Assembly: GCF_024139115.2 (NCBI RefSeq)
Contig: NC_085140.1
Coordinates: 427,017,781-427,081,780, forward strand
From: Armigeres subalbatus
Lineage: Eukaryota; Arthropoda; Insecta; Diptera; Culicidae
Reading direction: 5' to 3'
DNA: 64,000 nt
Shown here in pieces: positions 21,181 to 32,386 of the stretch. The translations under genes and the position numbers were made by a program. Each line of letters opens with the position of its first letter. Positions within the stretch are counted from its first letter, which is position 1. The notes beneath the pieces were generated by a model. The model saw only the letters and a program-made list of their open reading frames with translations, had not been told where the DNA came from and made no database searches.

Positions 21181-21924
21181 TTAATCTCTTGTTTTCCGGG
21201 TATTGACCACCCGAAATAAACAATAATTACAATGTTATGGAAACTCGATTTGCATATATACAGCAAGTAAAAGATTTAGGAAAGATTAAAGATTTACGAG
21301 GTTTTATAAGCTAATTCATCACTGATGTAAGTAAAAATCATGAGAAATCGATTTTGTTAAGACACTAATTTAATAGGATTTTCAATATTTATTAATTAAC
21401 ATTTTTCGGCGTGCTGCTTTTTCAGAATCAATTAGGCCCAAAAGTTCCAGCAATATGACCATAACCTGTGTCCTTGAAAATGTTTATTGCTGATATTATT
21501 ACAAGAAATATGCTATTTGTAATGACAAATCGATGTTCGTTCTCACGATGGAAGATCTGAGCCAACATCCAGCGTTGACTACGACTACGACTCAATAACA
21601 CAGAAAGCACAACCAAAACATCAGGCACGTGGCTGCTACTGAATCAAAAATCTAAATTAAAAAGACTGGACCAGTTGAATTCAAAATACAACATGCCAGA
21701 AAATTCCTCTAATATTACCAGATTTTGTTCAAACACATTCTAGAAATATCATTTTTTGTTCAGATTAAATAATCAAAAACAGATTTAAAATAAATCTAGC
21801 TCGATTAGCTATAATATTCAAACCTATAAAAACGTTCTTTTTTCAGAGCTGCAACCGCTCTTAGATATATAACAAGTCTCTTTTCTGCTATTTGTGGCCA
21901 TAACATGAACAAATACTCGTATTT
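21181..21924. other. Non-coding stretch upstream of non-LTR element
   Basis: A+T-rich. A short minus-strand frame at 21428-21628 has no recognisable domain. The upstream portion could contain remnants of the non-LTR 5' region, but no homology is evident by eye. Confidence 0.45.
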
Positions 21925-21935
21925 CCGAGTATCGT

Positions 21936-23109
21936 TTGTCGTGTTCTGACGCTAGCTACGATTTTTATGCTTTTACCGAGACATGGTTAAGTGATAACAC
22001 AATCTCTAGTCAAATTTTCGGTCAGTCATACAATGTTTTTCGCTTAGATCGCAATCTCAACAATAGTGAGAAAAAATCAGGAGGTGGAGTCCTGTTGGCA
22101 GTTCGGTCAAAATTCAAATCTAAGTTATTGTCGATTCCCGATTGTCAAGGCGTAGAACAAGTTTGGGTAGCTCTCAGTTTTCCTAAGCAAACATTATATG
22201 TGTGTGTTCTTTATATTCCACCAAACCTTACCCAAAATGAAAATATTATTGATCAACATCTCAGCTCTCAGCTCGCATGGGTGGCAAGTCGAATGGAAAT
22301 CAAGGGCAGTGTCCTGGTAGTTGGTGATTTCAACCTACCAGGCATTAAATGGCAAGCTAACTCATCTGATTACCTCTACCCGGATATTCAACACTCATCT
22401 TTAAGCTCCACAAGCGCCAGGCTGTTGGATAGTTACAGTTTAGCGCGTATTTGTCAGTTGAACCGGGTGTTGAATAGCAATGGACGAATGCTAGATCTTT
22501 GCTTCGGTAGCCACGATAGAGATTTCGAATTTTCTGTAACAGAAGCTCCTTCGCCACTTGTTAAAACATCAAGTCATCACCCTCCGTTGTTAATAGAGGC
22601 TAATTGCACCGAACAGTGTATTTTCATCGACGCAGTTGAATCTGTGTATTACGGCTACAATAAGGAAGACTTTGAGCAAATGGATAACTTCTTCTCCAGC
22701 ATCAATTGGTATGAATTAACTAAAGATGGGAATGTTGATTTCGCTGTTTCTACAATTTCAAATATTATGCTCTACGCTATTGATCAATATGTTCCTAAAC
22801 GAACACAAAAGCCTCCCCTTAATCCTCCTTGGTCTAATAGATTTTTAAAACGCTTATAATCTCTCAAGCGTCTAGGATTAAAAAAATACTCTAAGCTTCG
22901 CACTCATCATTCCAAAACATGTTATCTCGCTGCAAATCATCGATACAAAGTTGAAAATAACAGACTCTATGCTTCATATCAACAAAAAAATCAACGGAAA
23001 TTGCGACACAACCCAAAAGGTTTTTGGAAGTTCGTCAATGAACAACGTAAGGAAGTCGGACTGCCCACAGTAATGGCCCGTGGAAACTTAGAAGCCTCAT
23101 CAAGTTGAC
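21936..23109 (+). pseudogene. Endonuclease domain and EN-RT linker of non-LTR pol
   Basis: The frame opens within the apurinic-type endonuclease: a TETWLS motif near residue 14, SGGGVLLAV near 48-56, VGDFNLPG near 127-134 and SSHHPPLLIE near 208-217 (catalytic His region) are visible. TAA at 22857 ends it, but the same frame continues to 23107 with the linker, including an NPKGFWKFVN motif. The N-terminal ~20-30 residues of the endonuclease, including the first catalytic Asn/Glu region, are absent. It is therefore dead as a protein. Confidence 0.85.
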
Positions 23110-23189
23110 TCGCTCGATGAACAGCAAATCTCCAAAGCCGCCGCACCAGTTCCAGTACTCCCTTCAATTGGTCAACATCCTGTCGTTAC

Positions 23190-24205
23190 TCCCGAAGATG
23201 TCTCTCGTGCTAGTCTAAGTCTTAAACGCTCGCATAGTTCCGGTCCGGATGGTATTCCTTCAATAATATTTAAAAAATGTTCTTCCACTCTGTGCTTGCC
23301 ATTATCGAATATTTTCAACTTATCGCTGCAATCAGGAATATTTCCATCTTATTGCAAACAATCCTATCTTTTCCCAGTGCACAAAAAAGGTAACAAACGA
23401 GAAGTAAGCAACTATCGAGGGGTTGCTGCCCTTTGTGCAGCTTCTAAGTTGTTCGAGAAAATAGTGTTTAACTTTCTTTCTCACAATTGTCTACGACCTA
23501 CGTTATATCTCTGAACATCAACACGGCTTTATGCCCAAACGGTCAACGGAAACTAATCTAACAGTATATACATCGTTCATCATCAAAGCGTTGGAGAAGC
23601 AACAACAAGTTGACTCGATCTATACTGATTTCTCAGCTGCCTTCGATAAGATCAACCATCGTATAGCTATTGCTAAATTCAAACGCCTAGGCTTCACTGG
23701 ATCCTTTCTCAACTGGTTACTATCGTATCTGAGCAACCGTGAAATGGCAATTAAAATAGGTGATACAATCTCATCATATTTTCCTGTAACATCCGGCGTT
23801 AAGCAAGGAAGTCACCTAGGTCCCTTAATCTTTGTAGTTTATTTGAACGACATAAATTTCGACCTTAAATGCATGAAGCTATCATTTGCTGACGACTTCA
23901 AATTATACTGGATAATCAATAACGTCAATGATGCATTATTCTTACAATCTGAACTTGACAAATTTGTTGAATGGTGTCGGATCAATCAAATGAAGCTTAA
24001 TGCCGATAAATGCTCTATTATCTCATTTTCCTGCAATCATTCAGATGTAAAATTTGATTATAAAATTGGAGATGTAATACTTACAAGAATCTGTTATCTA
24101 AGATTTGGAAGTTTTATTGGACCACAAATTATCCTTCAAAGAACACATTGCCTATACATGTTCCAAAGCCTCGAAAACGCTCGGGTTTATATTCCGCATT
24201 GCTAA
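23190..24205 (+). pseudogene. Reverse transcriptase domain of non-LTR pol, frameshifted
   Basis: In frame 1 the RT begins with SGPDGIPS and runs through VHKKGNKREVSNYRGVAAL to 23513. After a shift to frame 2 it continues with QHGFMPKRST, DFSAAFDKINH (motif A), SGVKQGSHLGPL (motif B) and FADD (motif C, the catalytic aspartates, about 23889). Another shift occurs around 24090-24110. The catalytic residues are preserved but the frame is not. Confidence 0.85.
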
Positions 24206-24722
24206 AAACTTTAAAAACATTCAATGTCTTAAGGCTCTTTACAGCTCGTTGGTTAGGTCGATATTGGAATATGGATCTATTGTTTGGGCACCTTATTATC
24301 AGAATAGTATTCTCCGCATTGAATCAGTACAACGTAAGTTTGTCAGATTTGCGTTACGTTATCTGGCGTGGAATGATCCCTTGAATCTCCCTCGTTATGA
24401 AGATCGCTGCAAACTCAGTGGATTGGAGCTTTTGAGTGTTCGTCGAAAAAATCCAAAATCGCTGTTCGTTTCTGATCTATTACAGTCCAAAATTGATTGC
24501 CCATACTTGTTGGCCTCTCTTAAATTCAATGCACCTAGTAGGCGTCTCCGTCATCCGTTTTTACATATTCAAACTGCCAGGACTAATTATGGTCACTTTG
24601 AACCTTTTTCAAATATGTGTAGAGTATTCAACATCTGTTCTCATACATTCGACTTTCATTTTTCCCGATCTACTCTTCGCAAGAGATTCTCTATTATCCT
24701 TTCGGCACAAGAAGTCAGTTAA
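24105..24722 (+). pseudogene. C-terminal region of non-LTR pol
   Basis: Third reading frame, with HKLSFKEHI, LGFIFRIAKNFKN, LYSSLVRSILEYGSIVWAPY and IQTARTNYGH-like segments typical of the thumb and C-terminal part of jockey-like pol. Ends at a stop shortly before the 3' UTR. Confidence 0.75.
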
Positions 24723-24818
24723 TTTGTTAGGGTAAGTTAAGTAAATTTAAGCAAATATTGTATGTATCGTTAGGATGAATTGTTAATCTGTTGATGCAAA
24801 AGAAGAGGAGGTTTTTAC

Positions 24819-24858
24819 GCCCGTTTGAGGAAGAACAGTACGTTCCACTCAACCGGGC
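24819..24858 (+). promoter_or_regulatory. 3' UTR stem-loop of non-LTR element
   Basis: GCCCGTTTGAG (24819-24829) pairs with CTCAACCGGGC (24848-24858), 10 of 11 positions, with an 18-nt loop. Its place just before the A+T-rich tail suggests the RT recognition hairpin known in several non-LTR clades; the role here is inferred. Confidence 0.55.
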
Positions 24859-24906
24859 TTTTTCTGCTGCTAATAAAGAAATAAATAAATAAAGAAAATA
24901 AAGAAA

Positions 24907-25504
24907 ACATGTCTTCTTTTGACGATTTATTGTTTTGAGAAATCTTTACTCGGAATGTAAAATGTCGGTACACTCAGTACGTAAGTGAATTCTCTGTGAC
25001 ACTATAATAGCAGTAAAAATGTACTGTACGAATCACTGCTGTGTAAAGTAAGAAGGGAGTAGTGGGAAGTCTCACTCCTTATCAGAGTATAAAATAATCG
25101 AAAATTTTTGGTGAAGTCCATTTTTCTTCATTTGTCAGTTCACTTCCGACACATTCATAGTCGGCTCTAGACAGTCAATATTCAGTTGAATATTAGTCAT
25201 TGAATATTTATGCACATTTTACAAATTGATAAATTATCTGAAATCTGAACACGTTTCGAATGAGTAAAGTGATTTATCACACATGACTGAATCAGATTTT
25301 CATCCGCGAAACACTTTCAACGGTAAATGTCAACATAAACAATGCTAATTATGTTTTTTTCTGCACATAGTAAACACACTCAGTGACAGTCGAATGAATG
25401 AGTTCGTGGAGTAGTCGTCTGACAATGTCATTCTATGTTTTGAATATTCATGCGATGTTTGTCAAAATTCGGACCGAAGTTGTTTCATGAAGATGAATAT
25501 TTTA
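24907..25504. other. Non-coding stretch with short minisatellite patch
   Basis: 25040-25090 contains AAGAAGGGAGTAGTGGGAAG and GTCTCACTCC, related to the palindromic minisatellite. The remainder has repeated GAATATT motifs (25185-25210, 25440, 25494) but no gene. Confidence 0.5.
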
Positions 25505-25960
25505 AGCTCTGCTCCTTATTTCTCACTTCTCACTCTAAAAAGTGAGAAACGCGAAGAGTGTAGTGTCTCACTACCCACTTTTCACAGTTAGAAGTGAGAA
25601 ATGAGGAGTGAGAATTCTTATTTCTCACCCTTCGTTTCTCACTTCTCACTGTAAAAAAGAGAAGCGCGGAGTGAGTAGTGTGACGTCTCACTACCAATTC
25701 ACGCTATTCACTTTTTACAGTGAAAGGTGAGAAATGAGGAATAATAAATTAGACCTCTCACTTCTCATTCCTCATTTCTTACTTTTTTTTAAATCTTTAT
25801 AATAATGTGTTTTTTTAATCTGTAGATTAAGTTCAACACCGTAATTTCTTACTTCTCACAGTACAAAGTAAGTAGCGCGAAGTGAGTAGTGAGACGTTTC
25901 CCACTTAGCACTACTCACTTTTCACAGTGAGAAGTGAGATATAAGGAGTGAGTAGTGAGA
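25505..25960. repeat. GAGAAGTGAG palindromic minisatellite, block 2
   Basis: Several alternations of TTTCTCACTTCTCACT, AAAAGTGAGAAACGCGAAG, GTGTGACGTCTCACTACC and their complements. Units of both orientations sit next to each other with GACGTCTCAC at many junctions. Confidence 0.75.
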
Positions 25961-25984
25961 TGTCACTTCGAATCGTCTGCGTTT

Positions 25985-26110
25985 TCCTATCGTCAAGTAC
26001 GAGACACTGAAGACGACCACACAGTTGTCGAAATACGTATCTGCAAAGATAATAAAACGTATTGGAATTAAATGGAGAGTACTAAACTCGTCTTAGACGG
26101 TTGAGTACAT
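25985..26110 (+). repeat. Transposon-end repeat with CTGAAGA...GTCGAAATACGTATCTGC
   Basis: Shares with the minus strand of 60530-60660 AAGTACRAGACACTGAAGAC, GAAATACGTATCTGCAAAGA, GGAATTAAATGGASAGTACT and CGTCTTAGACGGTT. The other copy has an intact 8-bp stem around the CAGT loop; this one has lost two bases from it. The context is a repeat terminus; parent element unknown. Confidence 0.6.
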
Positions 26111-26689
26111 TCCACTAAAAAAGAGCTTAAAATATTTTTTCTCAAACTTTTGTTTTTCTCGTTCTCTCAAGTTTTAAATGGTTTAATTTAGTTCAAGATA
26201 GAATAAAAAAATAGCATTAACCAGTTCGACAAAAACATTATTCATTGTTTTTATTTAAACAAATGTGCATATTATTATTTTGGTCCTTTAATTTGATATT
26301 GGCTGATTCATTTTGTCTGTACAAGTAAAGTGGCACACTTCGCGAGTAGTATTGCGTTCAGCGTTTGACATTTCAACTGCAAAGTGAAACTAACAATCCA
26401 GAGCAAGGTCGAGTACATGCCGTTAATTCAACATTAAATTTTTTACAACTTTGTACGCTTTTGCTCCGCCAGAAAACAATTCGAGACGAGCGGCCCATTT
26501 CGCTGAAACTGGTCAACACCACTTCGTCCTAGCTTTCAATCAGGAAAAAACAAGTACCAGGTGAAAGCATATCTGAAACTCATGCATCTGTCTTTTACTA
26601 TTACTGTCTCGTGACAGTACATGTTCGATCAACCTAATCTCCGATAAATCAATCAAAACCCTTCACCTAATGTAGATGTTCGTAGGAAT
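26111..26689. other. Apparently single-copy non-coding DNA
   Basis: No repeat or gene recognised. G+C rises towards 26400-26560. Confidence 0.4.
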
Positions 26690-27924
26690 AGCTTCCTCCT
26701 ATCAATCCTCCTCCTCAACAGCAGCAGCAGCAGTAGCACTCAATCACCTCGTTCGACAGTAATCGATTTCGAGGTCTATTCAAGTGGTGCGAGCTCGTTG
26801 CTATTCCAACAGTCTATTGAAATTCAAAACTGGCGTATCGATTTATGCCAAGTGCTGCTGCTGCTGCTGTTTACCCTCTTCTGCGGTAATATGTGGTTAT
26901 GTTGTTTTCGTTACTCCGAAACCACCGGTGGAAAGGCGAGATGGATTTAAAAAAAAGTGCGGGCATTCCTAAGCAAAAATAACAAAACATAACAGTAAAA
27001 ACCTCAGTGTTCTCCTCAAATGTACAAGTGCACACCGGAGAGGGATCCACTTTCGTAGCGAACGAAAAAAAAATAGCACACAAAGAGCTACTCAGCTGGT
27101 TGCTGCTACTGCTGCCGGTCTTGGCGGCGACTTCACTGTGGCGCACTATGAAACATGATCGTTGTCGGCCCTGCAGCAGCGGTGTCACCCGTCCGCGCGT
27201 TATCTCTGTGCGCCACCGACACCGATGGATCTATTGGCAGCTGGTGACAGCACCAGGTAGTTGGAAAGCTTGTCACATTCATGTCGTTTGATTTATGATC
27301 CGTTTGTGGGCGCGTGAGTAGTGTGTGGTAAATTTCACCTCACAGTTACAGTTACAGTCGCCCTAAAGTGATGGCGGCGGTTTACCTATAACCAGTTTTC
27401 GAACATTGTCGGTGCAAATGGGGCCGAAATGTTAGATTTCGAAGACCCAGGAAAATGTGGGGTATTCGGCACCGGAGGGGATCGATTAAACTAGTCCAAA
27501 GTGGGTTCTCGGACAGGAAATCACTCGGCGAACCGCTAGATCTCGCGGAACCCAATTAACGTTCGAATTGTGTGTGGTAAAATATTTAGATTAATAGCCG
27601 TTCGAGCGAATCGCGTTTTTTGGAAGATGGGAAAACGCAGAAGATTCGAAACACGAACACGAAAAAGGGGTTATTAGCCGATCTTGGTTTCGAGTGCGTG
27701 CCGTACCGATTTGGCTATGAGGTTCAAGTGCGCTATAATTACGTAATCCGATGGGGCGTGTGCCCTTGGATGTTGGAAACGCTGGAACGCGGAGTTTATT
27801 AGACTTTGGCGAGAGGAAAGACATAACTGAACGAGCGACTTAAGATAAATATTTGAAAGAAGCAGCATTCGATGTTTACAAACACAGAACAGTGTATGTT
27901 TACGGAGTAAAAGCAAACATTTCG
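26690..27924 (+). other. Possible 5' non-coding exon region with splice donor
   Basis: G+C-richer than its surroundings, with CAG/CTG trinucleotide runs (26720-26735, 26855-26872), CG-rich stretches (27170-27240, 27360-27580) and no single long reading frame. It ends in TTCG|GTAAGTATG (donor at 27924/27925), an excellent splice donor. The pattern resembles a long 5' UTR first exon of an arthropod gene, but no downstream exon lies in this window that I can tie to it. Alternatively it is simply single-copy regulatory DNA with a chance donor. Confidence 0.3.
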
Positions 27925-28559
27925 GTAAGTATGACGATGATGAACTCATATTACGAGATAGTTATTTCAAGCGGGATGTTCTGCTTGTCAAACCATACCC
28001 AATGGCACACTGTTATCTGATTCCACGTTGTTTATCGAATGAGATTCAGGGTCATCATTTTATGAAAATCAAACCTTTTACAATGTTGAAACATGCTCCT
28101 AAAAATAGGTATACATTCGTAGTAATTAGGCTTCAATCAACATAGTAAATTAAACATGTCGATTGACGATAGATATTTCTCTTGTTTCTTATGCGAACCT
28201 ACAGAATTAAATAAGTACCTGCAAGAGTAAAACTAATATCCTTGAATCGTTCTCATCTGATATGAACGAACCTTTTTGTTGAAAACCTAGCAGAATCCGG
28301 TAAAGCATTAAGACCTTGTGCTTACAAAAAGAAGTCGACTTTTAATCAACTAGGGCACTATAAAGGGCTTGGGTCCTGGTATCTTATTCAATTTTGATCT
28401 TCTTCAGTATGCTAGACAAGTGCTTTCCCTACTAAGCTACGAAAGACCTCCGACGTCGTCGCAAGCTTAGCGGATACTGAGGAAACCTAATTCTCAGAAC
28501 GTAACCGAACTCTCGCAATCTATTTTCAGAACTAACTTTCTTTCATGTATTATTCATAC
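27925..28559. other. Non-coding; tRNA-like patch at ~28385-28450
   Basis: If the donor at 27925 is real, this would be intronic. On the minus strand 28430-28450 reads GTAGCTTAGTAGGGAAAGCA, a perfect match to the tRNA A-box pattern, and 28380-28400 is a poor B-box position, so this is probably a decayed tRNA-derived SINE head. Confidence 0.35.
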
Positions 28560-28720
28560 AATACCAACCAACCGTCCTTCTGGAACTCTATCTGGAATTC
28601 CGTTTTGAATGCCTCCGCGAAATCCATCTGGAATTTCTTCTGGTCGTGTGGGATTCCTTCTGGAATCCAGAAATTCGTTTGCAATTCAGTCAAAAATCCC
28701 GTTCCTTCTAAAATCGCGTC
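28560..28720. repeat. Small patch of degenerate GGAATTCC-type repeat
   Basis: CTATCTGGAATTCCG, ATCTGGAATTTCTTCTGG and TTCTGGAATCC repeat in the style of the large tract at 37130-39925. Confidence 0.5.
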
Positions 28721-28785
28721 TGACATTTATTTTTATTTTTTATATTTACAGGTATATGTACCTCGATTATATAGACCCTCGATTA

Positions 28786-30025
28786 AGGACTGTTCAGTAG
28801 AGTGATTCAAATGTTGACTTTTTTCCTCCCCTGTGCTTAAACGATTGTTTTTGCTATTTTAATAGCCCTCCTAATTTTTTAGCTGATTTGGATGTAATTT
28901 GGTTGTGCACGTGCTGTTTGAAGGTTATATGAAAATTACTATGAGAATTGCCATTTATGTAAAGGATCGTTTCGTGAAGCAGCCCAAAATATATTTGAAT
29001 ATGTTTAACGCATCATCATCATAGAATAGATCCTAAGCTGAAAGTCAATTGTTGTTGCGAAGCAATCTGACTTTTGTAAGCAAACTTATAAAGAAAGCAG
29101 AAAAGCTCATTATTGATATTGATGTTATTCTTTTACATGTTAAATTGAATTTCCCACAATTCAGTTTTTCCATAATAACTTCTGTTGCCAGCATCAAATC
29201 GTTTAGCAACGACGATATTTTCCCTTGTTAAATTTCATATGCTGCTAACGTATTCATACATTTTTAGAGCTTAATGGGCAATGATGGGGAACGGTTTTTA
29301 CAAAAGTTACTGTTTTCATAGTAATTTTCATACAAGCTTCAAACTGCTTGTGCTCAGTCAAATTACATCCAAATTAGCTAAAAATTTAGGACGATTATTA
29401 AAATGACAAATGCCATCGTTTAAGCATAGAGGAGCAAAAAAGTCAAAATTTGAATCATTCTACTGTTCAGTTTATTGAGAGGACACTTTTACATGACAAT
29501 ATAAAACAGACAGATTGGTCAATTTTGATAGAGTTTGCTTTATCGTATATTATCATAGTGGTCAATCAACTGTAATTTTTAAAAAGAGGTAAAACAGTTT
29601 AAATCCAACAAAAGGGCGCCTATTGTCAAAGCTTCTCGAATTTCGCGTAAACATAAGTTTCTCAATACATTTTTTATAAGCTAAGTTGACAGTTATAATA
29701 ATAAATGTAAATCGGGATGTGAAAAAAATCATCGCGAAGATCAGAAAGAAACACACTGTCATTGATTTGTCGATATCCAGAAACATTAGAGCCTGTGGCA
29801 GTCCGAAAACGGAATATAAACGGTTTTAGCTGTTGAAAATCTAACAAATTGAGATTGTTATAAATATCTCAAATTTCTGAGTTAGAATTGTTTCGTTGAT
29901 AATTGGATTCCATGTCTAGAAGGTCAGAAAATATATTCAACGAAACAAAACAAATTTCTAAAAAGATTTATGGTTCAAAAAATATCGACAATACAACGTG
30001 TCCTCTTTATAAACTGAACAGTCCT
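28786..30025. mobile_element. TA-flanked element with an element inserted in its left end
   Basis: The right terminus (to 30025) is, on the minus strand, AGGACTGTTCAGTTTATAAA then GAGGACAC. The left terminus starts AGGACTGTT at 28786 and resumes TTCAGTTTATTGAGAGGACA at 29466 after an insertion. TA stands immediately outside both ends (28784-28785 and 30026-30027), as in Tc1/mariner-type insertions. Without the insertion the element is about 567 bp and has no transposase ORF, so it is non-autonomous. Confidence 0.75.
28795..29465. mobile_element. Nested element with ~180-bp inverted arms
   Basis: Begins CAGTAGAGTGATTCAAATGT and ends with its near-complement TTTGAATCATTCTACTG. Pairing extends ~180 bp inward (GAAAATTACTATGA, GCTTAAACGAT, TTTGGATGTAATTTG on both arms). 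It sits between TT dinucleotides (28793-28794 and 29466-29467) that are a single TT in the intact terminus of the host element, so the duplication is TT or the boundary is shifted by a base or two. No credible ORF inside. Confidence 0.7.
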
Positions 30026-30027
30026 TA

Positions 30028-30534
30028 TATGGATTTTTAGCTAGATTATATAGAATTTTTTTTTTTCGTTTTTTTCGTCTTTTGGTGTTTTGAAAATTTA
30101 CGATATATTTAACATTGATTCTATATTTATTAACACTACTACTACAAGTGCCGAGCCAAGATTAATTACAAAGTACCAAGGTCTCAGAAAACGTACAACG
30201 GCAACTTTGAGCATCCAGATCTCAGCTGCTTTTCAATTAAATCTCTTAATTTTTTCACAGAGCAATCAGATTGCATTTTCATGTAACGGCCACTAAGAAC
30301 TACCCGGATAGTTCCGTTCCACATTTTTTGCAGTCTGTTTGTGTTGCATGCAAGTTGTACCGCACTGCTTATTGTATGCAAAATTATATGGAACAGGAGA
30401 AACATTTGGATAAATCATAGTTCAGCCGTAAAAATCTAAGAATTATTTTGTGATTTCAAAGAATATGCAGGAACTAGAATTTACTCTAGGATCCATCCAA
30501 AACAAAACCTAACACGTTTCTAGAAGTATGACGA
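30028..30534. other. Non-coding stretch
   Basis: Begins with a T run (30057-30070). Nothing recognised. Confidence 0.45.
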
Positions 30535-30625
30535 TGATATAAGAATGCAAAAATGGTAACCTGGCTTAGAAAACCTCGCAGTTTATAACTGTGGAAGTGC
30601 TGATCGAACATTCAACAAGCAATCC
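30535..30625 (+). repeat. Fragment of Feilai-like SINE
   Basis: GAATGCAAAAATGGTAACCT, CTTAGAAAACCTCGCAG and TATAACTGTGGAAGTGCTGA match the body of the SINE fragment at 52430-52680. Head and tail are missing. Confidence 0.5.
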
Positions 30626-31452
30626 AAATATCCAAACAACAGTATCCAACAGTTCTTTTCTGGAAACATCATTTCATGAGTAGAGAACCAAACTCTGTAT
30701 ACGATGTCATCGTAACCTTTCATTTAGTAACATCACGCGAATAAAGCCATGTGTAATATGTCATGCCTATGCAGGCACTAGAGCTCTCGATTTCAAACAG
30801 CAAAACTCAGGGGCGTCTCGTGGACTTTTGGCACACCTGTTCTACCATCCTGCTAAAAAAATATGCATTAAGCTGAGTGGTTTCGAATGAAATTTGTGCA
30901 TTTCATCTAATATTACAACCTTTTCTTATACAACTTAACCAAATATTAGAAAAAAATAGAAAAGATTTACAAAACAATAAATAGCTTATCAATCTTTTGT
31001 TACAAAAATGTTTTAAATTAAGATAGATAAATTAAATTTCGTCCGAAATTTTACTTGGTAACAGTTGGCGATATTACTCAGAAAAAGGATCTTTCAAATC
31101 GGCTCTTTCCACCATTCGGGGTACACGGGACCCATCGCCGCTAATATTTAAACTCTCACATATTTTGTTGCTATGAAAGAAATGTTATTAGTCATTATTA
31201 GTATAATTGTTTGATGCGACCCCAGATTGTGACGACCAATGAGTCACATTTAGAAGCTGAAATGTTTTCCAGTTATTAAATTTTTCAAATTTAGTGAAAA
31301 CTTTTTCACTATGCTGATTGATTTTGAGTATTTGTAAAAAAGCATTACATCATATACTCTTATGAAAACTCTAACTTTAATTTAATATTGTTCTCGATGC
31401 ATTGCATATTCATCACGAAAAAAAATAAAAACTAACTTTTCCCAATGTTCGG
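30626..31452. other. Non-coding stretch
   Basis: A+T-rich, no gene or recognised repeat. Confidence 0.45.
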
Positions 31453-31638
31453 AGCAAGATTTTTTTTATGTACAGGTTATCCGACTTCGTCAGTAGATGG
31501 GAATAACCAGCGCGGGGGGGAAACATACATTTTCAATGCAAAACGTAAACAAACGAGCATAAATTCCATACAAAAATCCAAGATGGCTGAGTTGGGGATA
31601 TTGACAAGTCGGATAACCTGTGCATAAAAAAATCTTGG
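31453..31638. mobile_element. Short MITE with ~35-bp inverted ends
   Basis: GCAAGATTTTTTTTATGTAC plus AGGTTATCCGACTT at the left pairs with AAGTCGGATAACCTGTGCAT plus AAAAAAATCTTG at the right. Interior ~110 bp, non-coding. GTTCGGAG stands on both sides (31447 region and 31640 region), consistent with a duplicated target of roughly 8 bp (GTTCGGAG). Confidence 0.7.
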
Positions 31639-31720
31639 TTCGGAGTATGAACGAAAGCGTACGCGGTGCGCCTTTCGGCAAAGCACAGCCCGACACTCCG
31701 ACCGAGTCTAACCGAAAGTA

Positions 31721-32384
31721 CCGTGCGGGATCGAAATCCGTACAGCACCGAAATCCGTCCACCTCTTGAGATATCAATAAATTAGAGGGTGTTAAAGGTA
31801 ATTAATGTAGAAATAATTTATCTTACCCTGTTCAGATACTTGGCAGTAAGCTTCTAAGGCAAAGAAATGGAAAGAAGGCTTTGAAATTAAAACAGCAAAA
31901 ATCAAAAACAAATCGCCACCCACCAAATGCAGAGTTTTTGCCGCCATTTTGTTTTCGGGTAGAGCATAATTGCACCAAATGTAACTGTGTTTTAATTGCT
32001 AATTGCGAATCATTACATAAGATAAGCGGAATACAAATCGAAGGGATCGCTTCTCAAGGTGCGTATCGAACTATTTACAGTGGTAGTTTAGTCAATCAGA
32101 CTGCTTCAATTTAAATATTTAGTTAAATAATAGCTGTACGGATTTCGATCCTTTGATTCGAAATCCGTCCACAGTGGACGGATTTCGAGTCAGGAGTAGT
32201 GGATTTTATCCATTATTTTATCATGTTTTTCGTAGTTTTAATGAGTAAATATGAAACACTTCAAAAGTAGAAGCCTTCATGCTCCTGTGTCAGGGACAAA
32301 AGTTTTATTTAAGTCGATTCCTACTTTCTAATGACTTTTTCATATACTAAGGTGCCTAAGTGTACGGATTTCGATGCCCCACGG
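31721..32384 (+). mobile_element. TA-flanked MITE, copy 1 (664 bp)
   Basis: Ends are CCGTGCGGGATCGAAATCCG at the left and CGGATTTCGATGCCCCACGG at the right, with TA immediately outside (31719-31720 and 32385-32386). An internal motif at 32145-32190 pairs GAAATCCGTCCA with TGGACGGATTTC. A full inverted copy lies at 42976-43632. Frames inside are short and only partly shared with the other copy, so no protein is proposed. TA target and MITE size suggest mobilisation by a Tc1/mariner-type transposase. Confidence 0.8.
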
Positions 32385-32386
32385 TA

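Larger units (their letters stand above)
21925..24906 (+). mobile_element. Degenerate jockey-like non-LTR retrotransposon
   Basis: Endonuclease, reverse transcriptase and C-terminal parts follow in order over 2.8 kb on the plus strand, then a 3' UTR with a stem-loop (24819-24858) and a tail of TAAA/AAATAAAG repeats to 24906. The first ORF and the start of the endonuclease are missing, as in 5'-truncated insertions. At least two in-frame stops (22857 and 23107) and three frame changes break the pol frame. I assign it to the jockey-like group from the SHHPPL-type endonuclease motif and the phrasing of the RT domain; clade assignment is tentative. No target duplication was resolved. Confidence 0.85.
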
